Part shown: piece after piece, positions 18,396 through 27,591 of the stretch
Layout of the letters: each line of letters begins with the position of its first letter
Position numbering within the stretch: position 1 is the stretch's first letter
NCBI GenBank assembly: GCA_900478215.1
Contig: LS483478.1
Location: 1,922,001 to 1,986,000 of the forward strand
Reading direction: 5' to 3'
DNA length: 64,000 nt
Source of the DNA: Salmonella enterica subsp. houtenae serovar Houten
GTDB taxonomy: Bacteria > Pseudomonadota > Gammaproteobacteria > Enterobacterales > Enterobacteriaceae
Made by a program: the position numbers and the translations under genes
Notes under the pieces: generated by a model
Databases searched by the model: none
Told to the model about the DNA's origin: nothing
What the model saw: the letters and a program-made list of their open reading frames with translations, nothing else

Positions 18396-19277
18396 ATGAT
18401 GCGAATCGCGCTCTTCCTGCTGACGAACCTGGCCGTGATGGTCGTTTTCGGGCTGGTTCTGAGCCTGACAGGGATACAGTCGAGCAGCGTACAAGGCTTA
18501 CTGATCATGGCGCTGCTGTTTGGTTTTGGCGGTTCTTTTATTTCGTTGCTGATGTCCAAATGGATGGCGTTAAAATCCGTAGGGGGGGAAGTTATTGAAC
18601 AGCCTCGCAATGAAAGAGAACGCTGGTTGATGAACACAGTAGCAACGCAAGCGCGCCAGGCCGGTATCGCCATGCCGCAGGTTGCTATCTACCATGCGCC
18701 GGACATTAACGCGTTTGCGACGGGGGCACGCCGTGACGCCTCATTGGTCGCTGTGAGCACCGGTCTGTTGCAAAACATGAGCCCCGACGAAGCGGAAGCC
18801 GTCATTGCGCATGAAATCAGCCATATTGCCAATGGCGATATGGTGACGATGACGTTGATTCAGGGGGTAGTTAACACCTTCGTTATCTTTATTTCGCGCA
18901 TTATCGCGCAAATTGCTGCTGGTTTTTTGGGCGGCAACCGTGATGAGGGCGAAGGAAGTAACGGTAATCCGCTAATCTATTTCGCCGTTGCGATGGTGCT
19001 GGAACTGGTCTTCGGTATTCTGGCGAGCATTATCACGATGTGGTTCTCCCGTTACCGTGAGTTCCATGCTGATGCAGGATCGGCGAAGTTGGTTGGTCGT
19101 GAAAAAATGATTGCCGCGTTGCAGCGTCTGAAAACGAGCTACGAGCCGCAAGAAGCGACCAGCATGATGGCGTTTTGTATTAACGGTAAATCGAAATCGT
19201 TAAGCGAGCTGTTTATGACGCACCCACCACTTGATAAGCGTATTGAAGCGCTGCGTAGCGGCGAGTACCTGAAATAA
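18396..19277 (+). CDS. htpX: Membrane zinc metalloprotease HtpX
   Basis: 293 aa, full length. Four hydrophobic segments (two at the N-terminus, two around residues 155-215). Zinc site HEISH at 139-143 and the third ligand Glu in EFHADAGSAK (about 222). It degrades misfolded inner-membrane proteins alongside FtsH and belongs to the heat-shock and Cpx regulons in E. coli. A sigma-32-like promoter lies upstream and a bidirectional hairpin downstream. Confidence 0.97.
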   Translation: MMRIALFLLTNLAVMVVFGLVLSLTGIQSSSVQGLLIMALLFGFGGSFISLLMSKWMALKSVGGEVIEQPRNERERWLMNTVATQARQAGIAMPQVAIYHAPDINAFATGARRDASLVAVSTGLLQNMSPDEAEAVIAHEISHIANGDMVTMTLIQGVVNTFVIFISRIIAQIAAGFLGGNRDEGEGSNGNPLIYFAVAMVLELVFGILASIITMWFSRYREFHADAGSAKLVGREKMIAALQRLKTSYEPQEATSMMAFCINGKSKSLSELFMTHPPLDKRIEALRSGEYLK

Positions 19278-19297
19278 TAAGTCCACTGGCAGTATGA

Positions 19298-19323
19298 AAA
19301 AGCGCGTCAAATGACGCGCTTTA
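19298..19323. terminator. Bidirectional terminator between htpX and yebQ
   Basis: AAAGCGCGTCA-AA-TGACGCGCTTT palindrome between two convergent genes, T-rich on both sides. Confidence 0.85.
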
Positions 19324-19324
19324 T

Positions 19325-20698
19325 TTATGCCTGAACGCGTGGTTGCGTAATACGTAAACCGCTCACTACCGCCGCGAGAGTGGCCAGGATCGCCGCCGCA
19401 AGCAGCGAAAGATGCGTACCGCTATCGCCAAACTGATTTAACATCAGCGCTACCAGCGCGGCGCCAGTACTTTGGCCCAACAGTCGCGCTGTGCCCAGCA
19501 TCCCGCTGGCGCCACCGCTGCGTTCACGCGGCGCGGAAGTGATAATGGTGTGATTATTCGGCGACTGAAACAGGCCAAACCCCGCGCCGCAAAGGATCAT
19601 CGGCCAGATAATATTCAGATCGGAGGGGGAGGGGGGCAGCATGACCAGAGCAAACAACCCGGCGGCCATTATCACCATTCCCAGCGCCCCCAGCAAACCG
19701 GCATGAAGACGTTCTATCAGGTATCCAGCCAGCGGCGCCATCACCATCGTTGCCAGCGGCCAAGGCGTCAACAACAGGCCGGTTTCTACTTCGCTACGGC
19801 CTAGCACGGTTTGCAGGTAAAAAGGTAGCGAGACCATGGCTAACATCTGCGCGCAGAACGAGTAAATTGACGTGCCGATCGAGAGTGAAAAAAGCGGAAT
19901 GCGTAACAAGTCGATGGGTAACAAGGGAACGGGTAAAGAAAGCTGGCGGCGCACGAAGAAAAACCCGACCACGACCAGAACGAGCAGCTCTGCGCCAATC
20001 AACGTTAGCGGCTGTCCCTGGGCAAAGCCGCTCAACGCGGTAATCAGCAGGCCAAATGTGAGCGCATTCATTACCGCGCTCGGTAAGTCAAAGCGCGGCT
20101 TAGTGTCATGGGCGATGTTTGCTGGTAAAAAGCGTATGGCCAGAATTAAAGCGATGATACCTAACGGGACATTAATCAAAAACAGCCATTTCCATGATGA
20201 GATGGACAGAATCGCCGCGGCGATCGTCGGACCTGCGGCGGAAGAGACTGCGACGATAAAAGAGTTAATTCCCATGCCTCGTCCCAGATGACGCTGGGGG
20301 TAGATAAGACGAATCAGCGCCGTGTTTACGCTCATTAGCGCCGCGCCGCCAAACCCCTGCGCGATGCGCGCCAGCGTGAGCATTTGCAGCGAGTCTGAAA
20401 GCGCGCAAAAAAGTGATGAAAGCAGAAAGACCACTAAACCACATTTATAAATCCGGCGATAACCAAACATGTCGCCTAAAAAAGACAGGGAAAGTAGTGA
20501 GACGACAATCGCGATTTGGTACGCATTGACAATCCAGATCGAACTGGCAGGAGAGGCGTGCAAATCAGTCGCAATGGTCGGCAGCGCGACATTAGCGATA
20601 GCGCCATCCAGAACCGCCATCGAAATACCGATAATAATCGTCAGGATAGCGCCATATCTTTGTGGGAGGGGCAGGCCGTCGGCCCGTGTTTTTTCCAT
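19325..20698 (-). CDS. yebQ: MFS transporter YebQ (DHA2-type drug exporter)
   Basis: 457 aa with about 14 membrane helices. Helix 1 carries the DHA2 phrase ISMAVLDGAIANVALPTIA, and the loop 2-3 motif GDMFGYRRIYKCG is the MFS signature. Predicted proton-driven efflux of toxic compounds; substrate unknown. Divergent from kdgR, whose product may control it. Confidence 0.92.
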   Translation of the reverse strand: MEKTRADGLPLPQRYGAILTIIIGISMAVLDGAIANVALPTIATDLHASPASSIWIVNAYQIAIVVSLLSLSFLGDMFGYRRIYKCGLVVFLLSSLFCALSDSLQMLTLARIAQGFGGAALMSVNTALIRLIYPQRHLGRGMGINSFIVAVSSAAGPTIAAAILSISSWKWLFLINVPLGIIALILAIRFLPANIAHDTKPRFDLPSAVMNALTFGLLITALSGFAQGQPLTLIGAELLVLVVVGFFFVRRQLSLPVPLLPIDLLRIPLFSLSIGTSIYSFCAQMLAMVSLPFYLQTVLGRSEVETGLLLTPWPLATMVMAPLAGYLIERLHAGLLGALGMVIMAAGLFALVMLPPSPSDLNIIWPMILCGAGFGLFQSPNNHTIITSAPRERSGGASGMLGTARLLGQSTGAALVALMLNQFGDSGTHLSLLAAAILATLAAVVSGLRITQPRVQA

Positions 20699-20873
20699 AA
20701 GTACTTTGTAATAATGGGGATTATGAGCTGAATAATAATTTTAGCATCAATATTGAAGCGTTATGTCGCAGATTTGTAACGAAGTAAGCAAAGATGGATT
20801 GCGGGCAACCTGGCGCGAAATTATAATAAAAACTCGTTCTGAATTTTATAAAACGCTCGTAATGAGGTGATAA

Positions 20874-21665
20874 ATGGCAAACGCAGATCTGGATAAACAG
20901 CCTGATTCTGTATCTTCTGTACTGAAGGTTTTCGGCATTCTGCAGGCGCTGGGTGAAGAGCGTGAAATAGGGATTACCGAACTATCGCAGCGCGTCATGA
21001 TGTCGAAAAGCACCGTTTATCGCTTTTTGCAAACCATGAAAACGCTGGGCTACGTGGCTCAGGAGGGGGAGTCTGAAAAATACTCTCTGACGCTAAAGTT
21101 GTTTGAACTGGGCGCGCGAGCTTTGCAAAATGTTGACTTGATCCGCAGTGCGGACATCCAGATGCGTGAACTTTCTCGTCTGACGAAAGAAACCATCCAT
21201 CTTGGCGCTCTGGATGAAGACAGCATCGTCTATATCCATAAAATTGACTCTATGTACAATCTGCGGATGTATTCACGCATTGGTCGTCGTAATCCGCTGT
21301 ACAGTACGGCCATCGGTAAAGTGCTTCTGGCCTGGCGCGATCGCGATGAGGTCAAGCAGATTCTCGATGGCGTAGAGTATAAACAAAGCACTGGGCGAAC
21401 CATTACCAGCACTGAAGCGTTGCTGCCGCTGTTGGATAAAGTACGTGAGCAAGGCTACGGTGAAGATAACGAAGAACAGGAAGAAGGATTACGTTGTATC
21501 GGCGTACCGGTATTCGACCGCTTTGGCGTGGTAATCGCAGGGCTAAGCATTTCGTTCCCGACGCTGCGCTTTTCAGAAGAGCGCTTACAGGAATATGTTG
21601 CGATGTTACATGCCGCGGCGCGTAAAATTTCTGAACAAATGGGTTACAACGATTATCCTTTCTAA
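20874..21665 (+). CDS. kdgR: Repressor KdgR (IclR family)
   Basis: 263 aa. N-terminal winged helix (GITELSQRVMMSKSTVYRFLQTMKTLGYV, about 30-60) and C-terminal IclR effector domain. Represses genes for 2-keto-3-deoxygluconate uptake and catabolism and is released by KDG. Divergent from yebQ with 175 bp between. A terminator follows. Confidence 0.95.
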   Translation: MANADLDKQPDSVSSVLKVFGILQALGEEREIGITELSQRVMMSKSTVYRFLQTMKTLGYVAQEGESEKYSLTLKLFELGARALQNVDLIRSADIQMRELSRLTKETIHLGALDEDSIVYIHKIDSMYNLRMYSRIGRRNPLYSTAIGKVLLAWRDRDEVKQILDGVEYKQSTGRTITSTEALLPLLDKVREQGYGEDNEEQEEGLRCIGVPVFDRFGVVIAGLSISFPTLRFSEERLQEYVAMLHAAARKISEQMGYNDYPF

Positions 21666-21687
21666 GCAACATTATTAGCATGACGTA

Positions 21688-21722
21688 AAAAAGCAGCCGC
21701 GGAAAGTGCAGCTGCTTTTTTT
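21688..21722 (+). terminator. Terminator after kdgR
   Basis: AAAGCAGC / GCTGCTTT stem with a T run, 23 bp past the stop. Confidence 0.85.
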
Positions 21723-21869
21723 ATAACATAGAATGAGATGGGATCGTAAAAGAAGATAATGCCTGCTTATTTAACGGTTATTAAAATATTATTTAACGAC
21801 ACTTATAAACAACAGCCAATATAGGATACTTATCCGTGATAGTTTCATCATGAAATTATTTATTGCCAC

Positions 21870-22109
21870 TTAGCCATTATCCACAACGGTGGCGCTTTTT
21901 CTGAAAATGGGGCAGTCGGAAAAGCCAATAATGCCGCTATTGGTATGGACATATTGCGCTGTACTGGTGCCGCGTGCCGTCAGGTAGTGGCACTGTAGGC
22001 CCAGCCCTGCGGCGTTCACTTTACTTCCCACCAGTATGCCATAGCCGCTCAGCAGCAGGCCTATCCACACCAGGGCAAACAATACAATTGCGCGAATGAT
22101 CAAACGCAT
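21870..22109 (-). CDS. yobH: Small exported protein YobH
   Basis: 79 aa, same length as E. coli YobH. N-terminal hydrophobic helix (AIVLFALVWIGLLLSGYGIL), then LGLQCHYLTARGTSTAQY and SDCPIFRKSATVVDNG at the C-terminus; two Cys in the outer part. Probably periplasmic or anchored. Divergent from mgrB. Function unknown. Confidence 0.9.
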   Translation of the reverse strand: MRLIIRAIVLFALVWIGLLLSGYGILVGSKVNAAGLGLQCHYLTARGTSTAQYVHTNSGIIGFSDCPIFRKSATVVDNG

Positions 22110-22200
22110 TTTTACCTCTTTTCTTTTTTAGCTAGAATAAGAGTAGCGTGTACATTGATTGAAACAAGTGAATCATTCCTAAAAACATATAATGCCGCTA

Positions 22201-22233
22201 CAGTTACTCCTGGTTTAGGTAACTCGTGATAAT
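22201..22233 (+). promoter_or_regulatory. Candidate PhoP box and -10 of mgrB
   Basis: CAGTTA-N5-GGTTTA (22201-22217), a near match to the PhoP direct repeat, with GATAAT 10 bp downstream as -10. This spacing is usual for PhoP-activated promoters, and mgrB is a PhoP target. Confidence 0.6.
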
Positions 22234-22266
22234 TTAGCGGTATAAGATGTAAGGTCGGAGAGTGGA

Positions 22267-22410
22267 GTGAAAAAATTTCGATGGGTCGTTCTCGGCATCG
22301 TGGTGGTGGTATGCCTGTTGCTGTGGGCGCAGGTATTTAATATCATGTGCGATCAGGATGTACAATTTTTCAGTGGTATTTGCGCCATCAATAAATTTAT
22401 TCCCTGGTAA
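22267..22410 (+). CDS. mgrB: PhoQ inhibitor MgrB
   Basis: 47 aa from GTG (GTGAAAAAATTT). One membrane helix ([19 protein letters not shown]), then the periplasmic part with the two redox cysteines ([21 protein letters not shown]). MgrB binds PhoQ and lowers its kinase activity, giving negative feedback on PhoPQ; its loss causes colistin resistance in related bacteria. Intact here. Confidence 0.97.
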
Positions 22411-22480
22411 ACGTTTTATACCAGAGATTTCCTTCCCGTGTAGTAGTGGTAGAATGACGTCTCTACATTGAGGTGGTGAA

Positions 22481-22762
22481 ATGAACGATGTTTTAAACTC
22501 TGGTACGTTTTCTCTTGCATCTTTAATAGTATCAATGGTGGTTCTGGTGGTGGGGCTGGCGATCTGGTTCTTTGTCAACCGGGCAAGCTCCCGCGCTAAC
22601 GAGCAGATAGAATTGCTCGAAGCGTTATTGGATCAGCAGAAGCGGCAAAACGCATTGTTGCGCCGCCTTTGCGAAGCAAACGAACCAGAAAAAGAAACTG
22701 AACCCGCAACAGCGGCAAGCGAACCGGAAGAGGATATCATTCGTCTGGTTGCTGAACGATAA
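22481..22762 (+). CDS. yebO: Single-pass membrane protein YebO
   Basis: 93 aa. One membrane helix (about 12-33), then an amphipathic coiled-coil-like stretch (SRANEQIELLEALLDQQKRQ), an acidic variable part and the conserved end EDIIRLVAER. E. coli YebO is 95 aa and differs mainly in the acidic part. It follows mgrB on the same strand by 70 bp. Function unknown. Confidence 0.92.
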   Translation: MNDVLNSGTFSLASLIVSMVVLVVGLAIWFFVNRASSRANEQIELLEALLDQQKRQNALLRRLCEANEPEKETEPATAASEPEEDIIRLVAER

Positions 22763-23413
22763 CGCTCACCGGGGCGCAGGTCGTTCCAGATGCCCTACGC
22801 CCCATCCATTCTTCGGATTTGTCAGTATTGCCGCTGTCAATACAATACTGCATCAACACGTTATATTATATAAGACTTTATATGAAACAGAGTTTTATAT
22901 TTATAACAAATGCGTATATGTCAATTTTGTGATAACGATCATTTTCTATTAAAAGCGAAACGTTTCTCTCTCTTTGTGGCTTGTCATTGTTTGTTCATTA
23001 ATTTAAGGCATTCTGTAAAGACGCGGAACATCGCGATAAGCAGTGTCGAAAACCGCTTTCCTTTTCTATTATTTTGATTAAAAGGTGTTTTTTAGTATTG
23101 TGATAATTTATGCATTACTCAGCATAAAAAGTGATATAAAAAATACAGCTTTTAAATGTGATTTGATGTGCTGGAAGAGGCGAAGAAGTTGTTGAGCTAT
23201 GGTAAAAAAGTGGCTGTTCAACAGTGACGTTGTCAGCGTGTCCGCCAGCTCGCGAGGATATATCTTTCGCAATTTCGTTGCATAAACGTGCTGTCAATTT
23301 GTGAAGGTTCTCGTAATTTGTGCGACGGATCGAGACACGTTTAAAAATGGCTTGCCATAATTAACGTTGTATGTGATAACAGGCTTTGGGTTAAACGAGG
23401 TACAATTCTGTTT
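22763..23413 (+). other. AT-rich region upstream of yobF-cspC
   Basis: About 650 bp with no gene I can support. It should hold the yobF-cspC promoter and leader. A 60-codon minus-strand frame at 23115-23297 has no ribosome site or family and is not called. No clear structured RNA was recognised. Confidence 0.45.
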
Positions 23414-23557
23414 ATGTGTGGCATTTTCAGTAAAGAAGTTCTGAGTAAACACGTTGACGTTGAATACCGCTTCTCTGCCGAACCTTATATTAGTGCCTCA
23501 AGCAGTAATGTCTCAGTTTTATCTATGTTATGCCCGCGGGCAAAGAAAACACTCTAA
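23414..23557 (+). CDS. yobF: Small protein YobF
   Basis: 47 aa (MCGIFSKEVLSKHVDVEYRF...). Known in E. coli as a small stress-induced protein co-transcribed with cspC, whose start is 12 bp downstream. Too short for most gene callers. No clear domain. Confidence 0.88.
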   Translation: MCGIFSKEVLSKHVDVEYRFSAEPYISASSSNVSVLSMLCPRAKKTL

Positions 23558-23569
23558 GGAATTTTGCAA

Positions 23570-23779
23570 ATGGCAAAGATTAAAGGTCAAGTTAAGTGGT
23601 TCAACGAATCCAAAGGTTTTGGCTTCATTACTCCGGCTGATGGCAGCAAAGATGTGTTCGTACACTTCTCCGCTATCCAGGGTAATGGCTTCAAAACTCT
23701 GGCTGAAGGCCAGAACGTTGAGTTCGAAATTCAGGACGGACAGAAAGGTCCGGCTGCTGTTAACGTAACAGCTATCTGA
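23570..23779 (+). CDS. cspC: Cold-shock-like RNA chaperone CspC
   Basis: 69 aa, one OB-fold cold-shock domain with RNP1 (KGFGFITP) and RNP2 (VFVHFSAIQ). Constitutive homologue of CspA; stabilises rpoS and other stress mRNAs and, with CspE, affects Salmonella virulence. The AAGGAATTTTGCAA leader supports this ATG. Second gene of yobF-cspC; a terminator follows. Confidence 0.97.
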
Positions 23780-23824
23780 TCGATACCACTGATTTGATGC
23801 GTTTGTCGCGTCAGCCTCAGATAT

Positions 23825-23851
23825 AAAGCCTCGCTAAAAGCGGGGCTTTTT
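23825..23851 (+). terminator. Terminator after cspC
   Basis: AAAGCCTCGC-TAAAA-GCGGGGCTTT stem followed by T residues. Confidence 0.9.
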
Positions 23852-23998
23852 AATTCAATATCCTTCAAAATGTGTCTGGATGCGCTCTCGTTAGCGATTT
23901 GTTGCAAAGGCGCGATATTATTAGCATTGTTTTTTCTGGTTTTTCCGGTCGTTTCCCGTTAAATCAATCACCTGAAAAATGATTCGGCTGGAGATCAG

Positions 23999-25744
23999 GT
24001 GAAAAAGAAAAGCGACGGCGATACCCGTAATTTTACGCCCATACGTTTTGCACTACTTTGCACTGCCATTCTGCTCAGTATGGCATTGTTATTAGGGCGG
24101 GTGGCATGGTTGCAAATTGTTACGCCGTCGAAACTGGTGAAACAAGAAGATATGCGCTCGCTTCGTGAAGTGACAACGGCCTCTCCACGCGGCATGATCA
24201 CCGACAGAGAAGGGCGACCCTTAGCGGTGAGCGTTCCGGTTAATGCTGTCTGGGCCGATCCGAAAACTATCCTAAGCAAAGGCGGAGTTGGCTACAATGA
24301 GCGCTGGCAGGCGCTGGCCAGCGCGCTACATCTGTCGCTCAGTACGCTTGCGGAACGAGTAAACAGCAACCCGGCAGGCCGTTTTATCTACCTGGCGCGC
24401 CAGGTTTCGCCTCAGCAAGCCGAATGGATAGATAAACTGAATCTACCGGGTATTAATCTGCGCGAAGAGTCGCGCCGTTTTTACCCTGCCGGGCACGTAG
24501 CGGCTAACTTGATCGGCTTTACCAATATCGATGGGCAGGGAATAGAAGGTATTGAAAAGAGCTTTAACGCGCAACTGACGGGAAAACCGGGCTCCCGACT
24601 GGTGCGTAAAGATAAATTTGGTCATGTTATTGAGAACATTACGGAAGTAAATCCGGTTCCTGCGCATGAACTTCAGCTTAGCATTGATGAACGTCTGCAA
24701 ACGGTTACTGAAGATGCGCTGGATAACGCCGTCACCTGGAACAAAGCGGAATCCGGCGCTGCCGTATTGATTAACATCCCAACGGGGGAAATTCTCTCGA
24801 TGGCGAGCTACCCGGATTTCAACCCGAACAACCGTGAAGGCGCGCAGTTGGACGATTTTCGTAACCGCGCCATCAGCGACACCTTCGAACCCGGTTCTAC
24901 CGTGAAGCCATTGGTCATTATGACTGCGTTACAGCAGGGCATCGTGCAACCGGACAGCGTTATCGATACCCATCCCTTTATTCTCGATGGACACCGTATT
25001 CGCGACGTCGGTTACTATCCGGAACTGACATTAACCGGTATTTTGCAAAAATCCAGCGATACCGGCGTTTCTCACCTTTCTCTGGCGATGCCGGTGCAGA
25101 AATTAATGGACACTTATAAAAGCTTTGGCTTCGGCGTGCCTACCGGACTGGGCCTCACCGGAGAGAGCAGCGGGTTATTACCGAAACGCCGTTACTGGAG
25201 TGATTTAGATCGCGCTACCTTCGCTTTTGGCTATGGATTAATGGTGACGCCGCTGCAACTGGCGCATGTTTATGCCACGATTGGCAGCTTTGGTATCTAT
25301 CGTCCGTTATCGATCACCAAAGTTGATCCGCCCGTGATCGGCACGCGGGTCATGTCGGAAGAGCTGGTGCACGAGGTGGAACATATGATGGAGAGCGTCG
25401 CGTTGCCTGGCGGCGGCGGAACAAAAGCCGCAGTAAGAGACTACCGTATTGCGGTCAAAACCGGGACGGCGAAAAAAATTGGCGATGATGGCAAATACGT
25501 TGATAAGTACGTGGCATATACCGCAGGCGTCGCGCCGGCTAGCAATCCCAGATTCGCGCTGGTGGTGGTGATTAACGATCCGCAAAATGGGGCTTATTAT
25601 GGCGGCGCGGTGTCTGCGCCCGTATTCAGCCAGATCATGGGCGATGTGCTGCGGCTGGAAAATGTTGAGCCAGACGGTATGCCAGCCGATTCAGATCACC
25701 TTCTGGTGATGCATGGCAGTCACGTTGCGGTTCCGGGCTCGTAA
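23999..25744 (+). CDS. PBP3SAL, Salmonella-specific FtsI paralogue
   Basis: 581 aa from GTG 23999 with GGAGATCAG upstream. One N-terminal membrane helix (LLCTAILLSMALLLGRVAWLQI), a PBP dimer domain, then the transpeptidase domain. The nucleophile motif is S300-T-V-K303 and KTG is at 487-489. The second motif reads S352-S353-D354 where E. coli FtsI has SSN. Septal peptidoglycan transpeptidase; published work assigns this Salmonella paralogue to division at acidic pH inside host cells. E. coli has no gene here between cspC and rlmA. Confidence 0.93.
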   Translation: MKKKSDGDTRNFTPIRFALLCTAILLSMALLLGRVAWLQIVTPSKLVKQEDMRSLREVTTASPRGMITDREGRPLAVSVPVNAVWADPKTILSKGGVGYNERWQALASALHLSLSTLAERVNSNPAGRFIYLARQVSPQQAEWIDKLNLPGINLREESRRFYPAGHVAANLIGFTNIDGQGIEGIEKSFNAQLTGKPGSRLVRKDKFGHVIENITEVNPVPAHELQLSIDERLQTVTEDALDNAVTWNKAESGAAVLINIPTGEILSMASYPDFNPNNREGAQLDDFRNRAISDTFEPGSTVKPLVIMTALQQGIVQPDSVIDTHPFILDGHRIRDVGYYPELTLTGILQKSSDTGVSHLSLAMPVQKLMDTYKSFGFGVPTGLGLTGESSGLLPKRRYWSDLDRATFAFGYGLMVTPLQLAHVYATIGSFGIYRPLSITKVDPPVIGTRVMSEELVHEVEHMMESVALPGGGGTKAAVRDYRIAVKTGTAKKIGDDGKYVDKYVAYTAGVAPASNPRFALVVVINDPQNGAYYGGAVSAPVFSQIMGDVLRLENVEPDGMPADSDHLLVMHGSHVAVPGS

Positions 25745-25809
25745 AGGATTTTCCCGGGGCGCAATTCGCGTTACACTTGCGCCCTTTAGCGCCCCAGTCC
25801 GGAGTTGTC

Positions 25810-26619
25810 ATGTCGTTTACCTGTCCGCTTTGCCATCAGCCGCTTACGCAGATTAATAACAGCTTTATATGCCCACAGCGCCATCAGTTTGATGTGGCGA
25901 AAGAGGGCTACATCAATCTGCTGCCGGTACAGCATAAACGTTCACGCGATCCGGGCGACAGCGCCGAAATGATGCAGGCGAGGAGAGCGTTTCTTGATGC
26001 AGGCCATTATCAGCCGTTGCGCGATGCAGTGATTAGCCTGTTGCGCGAGCGGCTGGATAAGTCGGCCACGGCGATTCTGGATATCGGCTGCGGCGAGGGG
26101 TATTACACTCATGCTTTTGCAGAGGCGTTGCCGGGAGTCACCACGTTTGGACTGGACGTTGCTAAAACGGCGATCAAAGCGGCGGCGAAGCGCTATTCGC
26201 AGGTGAAGTTTTGTGTGGCGTCAAGCCATCGACTGCCCTTTGCCGATGCGTCAATGGATGCGGTGATCAGAATCTATGCCCCGTGTAAGGCGCAGGAATT
26301 GGCGCGCGTGGTGAAACCTGGTGGTTGGGTCATTACCGCCACGCCGGGACCGCATCATCTGATGGAACTCAAAGGGCTCATTTATGATGAGGTGCGTTTA
26401 CATGCGCCGCATACCGAGCAGCTCGACGGATTCACATTGCAGCAGAGTACCCGCCTTGCTTATCATATGCAGCTCAACGCCGAAGCGGCTGTAGCACTGT
26501 TGCAAATGACGCCATTTGCCTGGCGCGCCAGACCGGAAGTGTGGGAACAATTGGCCGCCAGCGCCGGGCTTAGCTGCCAGACGGATTTCAACCTTCATCT
26601 CTGGCAGCGTAACAGTTAA
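25810..26619 (+). CDS. rlmA: 23S rRNA m1G745 methyltransferase RlmA
   Basis: 269 aa from ATG 25810 (MSFTCPLCHQPL), the E. coli length, with GGAGTTGTC before it. N-terminal zinc ribbon (CPLC...CPQRH, residues 5-26), then a class I methyltransferase with the SAM loop DIGCGEGYY. Methylates N1 of G745 in helix 35 of 23S rRNA. Overlaps the end of convergent mntP by 4 bp. Confidence 0.95.
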   Translation: MSFTCPLCHQPLTQINNSFICPQRHQFDVAKEGYINLLPVQHKRSRDPGDSAEMMQARRAFLDAGHYQPLRDAVISLLRERLDKSATAILDIGCGEGYYTHAFAEALPGVTTFGLDVAKTAIKAAAKRYSQVKFCVASSHRLPFADASMDAVIRIYAPCKAQELARVVKPGGWVITATPGPHHLMELKGLIYDEVRLHAPHTEQLDGFTLQQSTRLAYHMQLNAEAAVALLQMTPFAWRARPEVWEQLAASAGLSCQTDFNLHLWQRNS

Positions 26620-27182
26620 CCGTGAAAATGCGTCCAGAGGATCTGGACGCCAATCCCTATCAGTACGACCCCGCCGAGAATTTCAGCACGCTTACCCAGC
26701 ATTGGGCCGATAAAGCGACCGATCATCATTCCGAGGGTGGACATGATAAGCGTGGCGCAACCGATAGCCAATGCGGTAGCGATGATGTTCACCTGCAAAA
26801 ACGCCAGGCCGACGCCAACCGCCATCGCATCGAGGCTGGTCGCGATAGCCGTCGTGACTAATAGCCAAAAGCTGTGGCGACGTAACGGTGTTTCATCTTC
26901 ATCATTACCGCCGCGGATACCTTCGATGATCATGCGTCCGCCCAGAAAGATCAGCAGAACAAAGGCTATCCAGTGGTTCCATTCCAGAACAAATTTACTC
27001 GCCAACATCCCCAACCCCCAGCCGATCAACGGGGTCAGCGTTTCAACCGCGCCAAAGATAAGACCGGTACGCAACGCTTCTGAGAATTTGGGTTTATGTA
27101 GGGTGGCGCCTTTGCCAATTGATGCCGCGAAAGCATCCATCGACATGCCGAAAGCGAGGAGAACAGTAGCAGTAAAGTGCAT
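26616..27182 (-). CDS. mntP: Manganese exporter MntP
   Basis: 188 aa from ATG 27182 (MHFTATVLLAFGMSMDAF). The longer open frame to 27353 lies in the riboswitch leader and is not coding. Six membrane helices in two repeats, each with an essential Asp motif (GMSMDAFAASIG and ATSLDAMAVGVG). Exports Mn(II) when it is in excess. Controlled by the leader riboswitch and, from further upstream, probably by MntR. Confidence 0.96.
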   Translation of the reverse strand: MHFTATVLLAFGMSMDAFAASIGKGATLHKPKFSEALRTGLIFGAVETLTPLIGWGLGMLASKFVLEWNHWIAFVLLIFLGGRMIIEGIRGGNDEDETPLRRHSFWLLVTTAIATSLDAMAVGVGLAFLQVNIIATALAIGCATLIMSTLGMMIGRFIGPMLGKRAEILGGVVLIGIGVQILWTHFHG

Positions 27183-27277
27183 GACAGCGTCCTGACCGGG
27201 GTATCCATTAAACACATCACCGCCCCCAGCAAACATGCATGCCGCCATCTTGTGGCGAAATACACAGCAGTTGATGC

Positions 27278-27385
27278 GCCTATGGTCTCGCCTGACCAGC
27301 GTCGGCTGGTCCGTACGCGCCACGTTTTGCAACGAGTATGTTGACGCGTACATCTCCGGAGTCTGGAAATCGGCTACTCCCCAAT
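27278..27385 (-). ncRNA. yybP-ykoY manganese riboswitch in the mntP leader
   Basis: The RNA begins GGGGAGTAGCCGATTTCC (minus strand from 27382) and closes near GGCGAGACC (27284-27292). Both are conserved parts of the yybP-ykoY aptamer. About 95 nt of leader remain before the mntP ATG and form the expression platform. Mn(II) binding turns on mntP in E. coli. Confidence 0.85.
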
Positions 27386-27522
27386 TGACGGCGCAACATT
27401 AACATATTTTTAGAATATAAAACAACAGCGATAAAATATTATTAGTCTTTCAATTGAAAATGATTTTCATTTAGATTTATTCATCAATAAAACGTTAAAT
27501 TAAATAACAATTGGTCAATAGA

Positions 27523-27544
27523 AAATATAGCCTTAGCTATATTA
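27523..27544. promoter_or_regulatory. Candidate MntR operator upstream of mntP
   Basis: Palindrome AAATATAG-N6-CTATATTA, close to the MntR box halves (AAACATAG / CTATGTTT). It lies about 140 bp upstream of the riboswitch start, a plausible place for an activating site. Confidence 0.5.
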
Positions 27545-27565
27545 TGATTCGAAATAAAATTCGAA

Positions 27566-27587
27566 AAACATAGTTGAGGCTATGTTT
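27566..27587 (-). terminator. Hairpin after yobD, also a near-perfect MntR box
   Basis: AAACATAG-TTGAGG-CTATGTTT starts 5 bp past the yobD stop, and on the minus strand it is followed by TTTTTCG-like U-rich sequence, so it may end the manXYZ-yobD transcript. Both halves match the MntR consensus halves exactly, so it could be an operator, a terminator, or both. Confidence 0.6.
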
Positions 27588-27591
27588 TAGC

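Noticed and set aside
23115..23297. 60-codon minus-strand frame upstream of yobF
   Set aside because: No start signal or family; the region is better explained as leader or promoter DNA.
27183..27353. N-terminal extension of MntP
   Set aside because: The extension encodes the riboswitch leader; the conserved protein starts at 27182.
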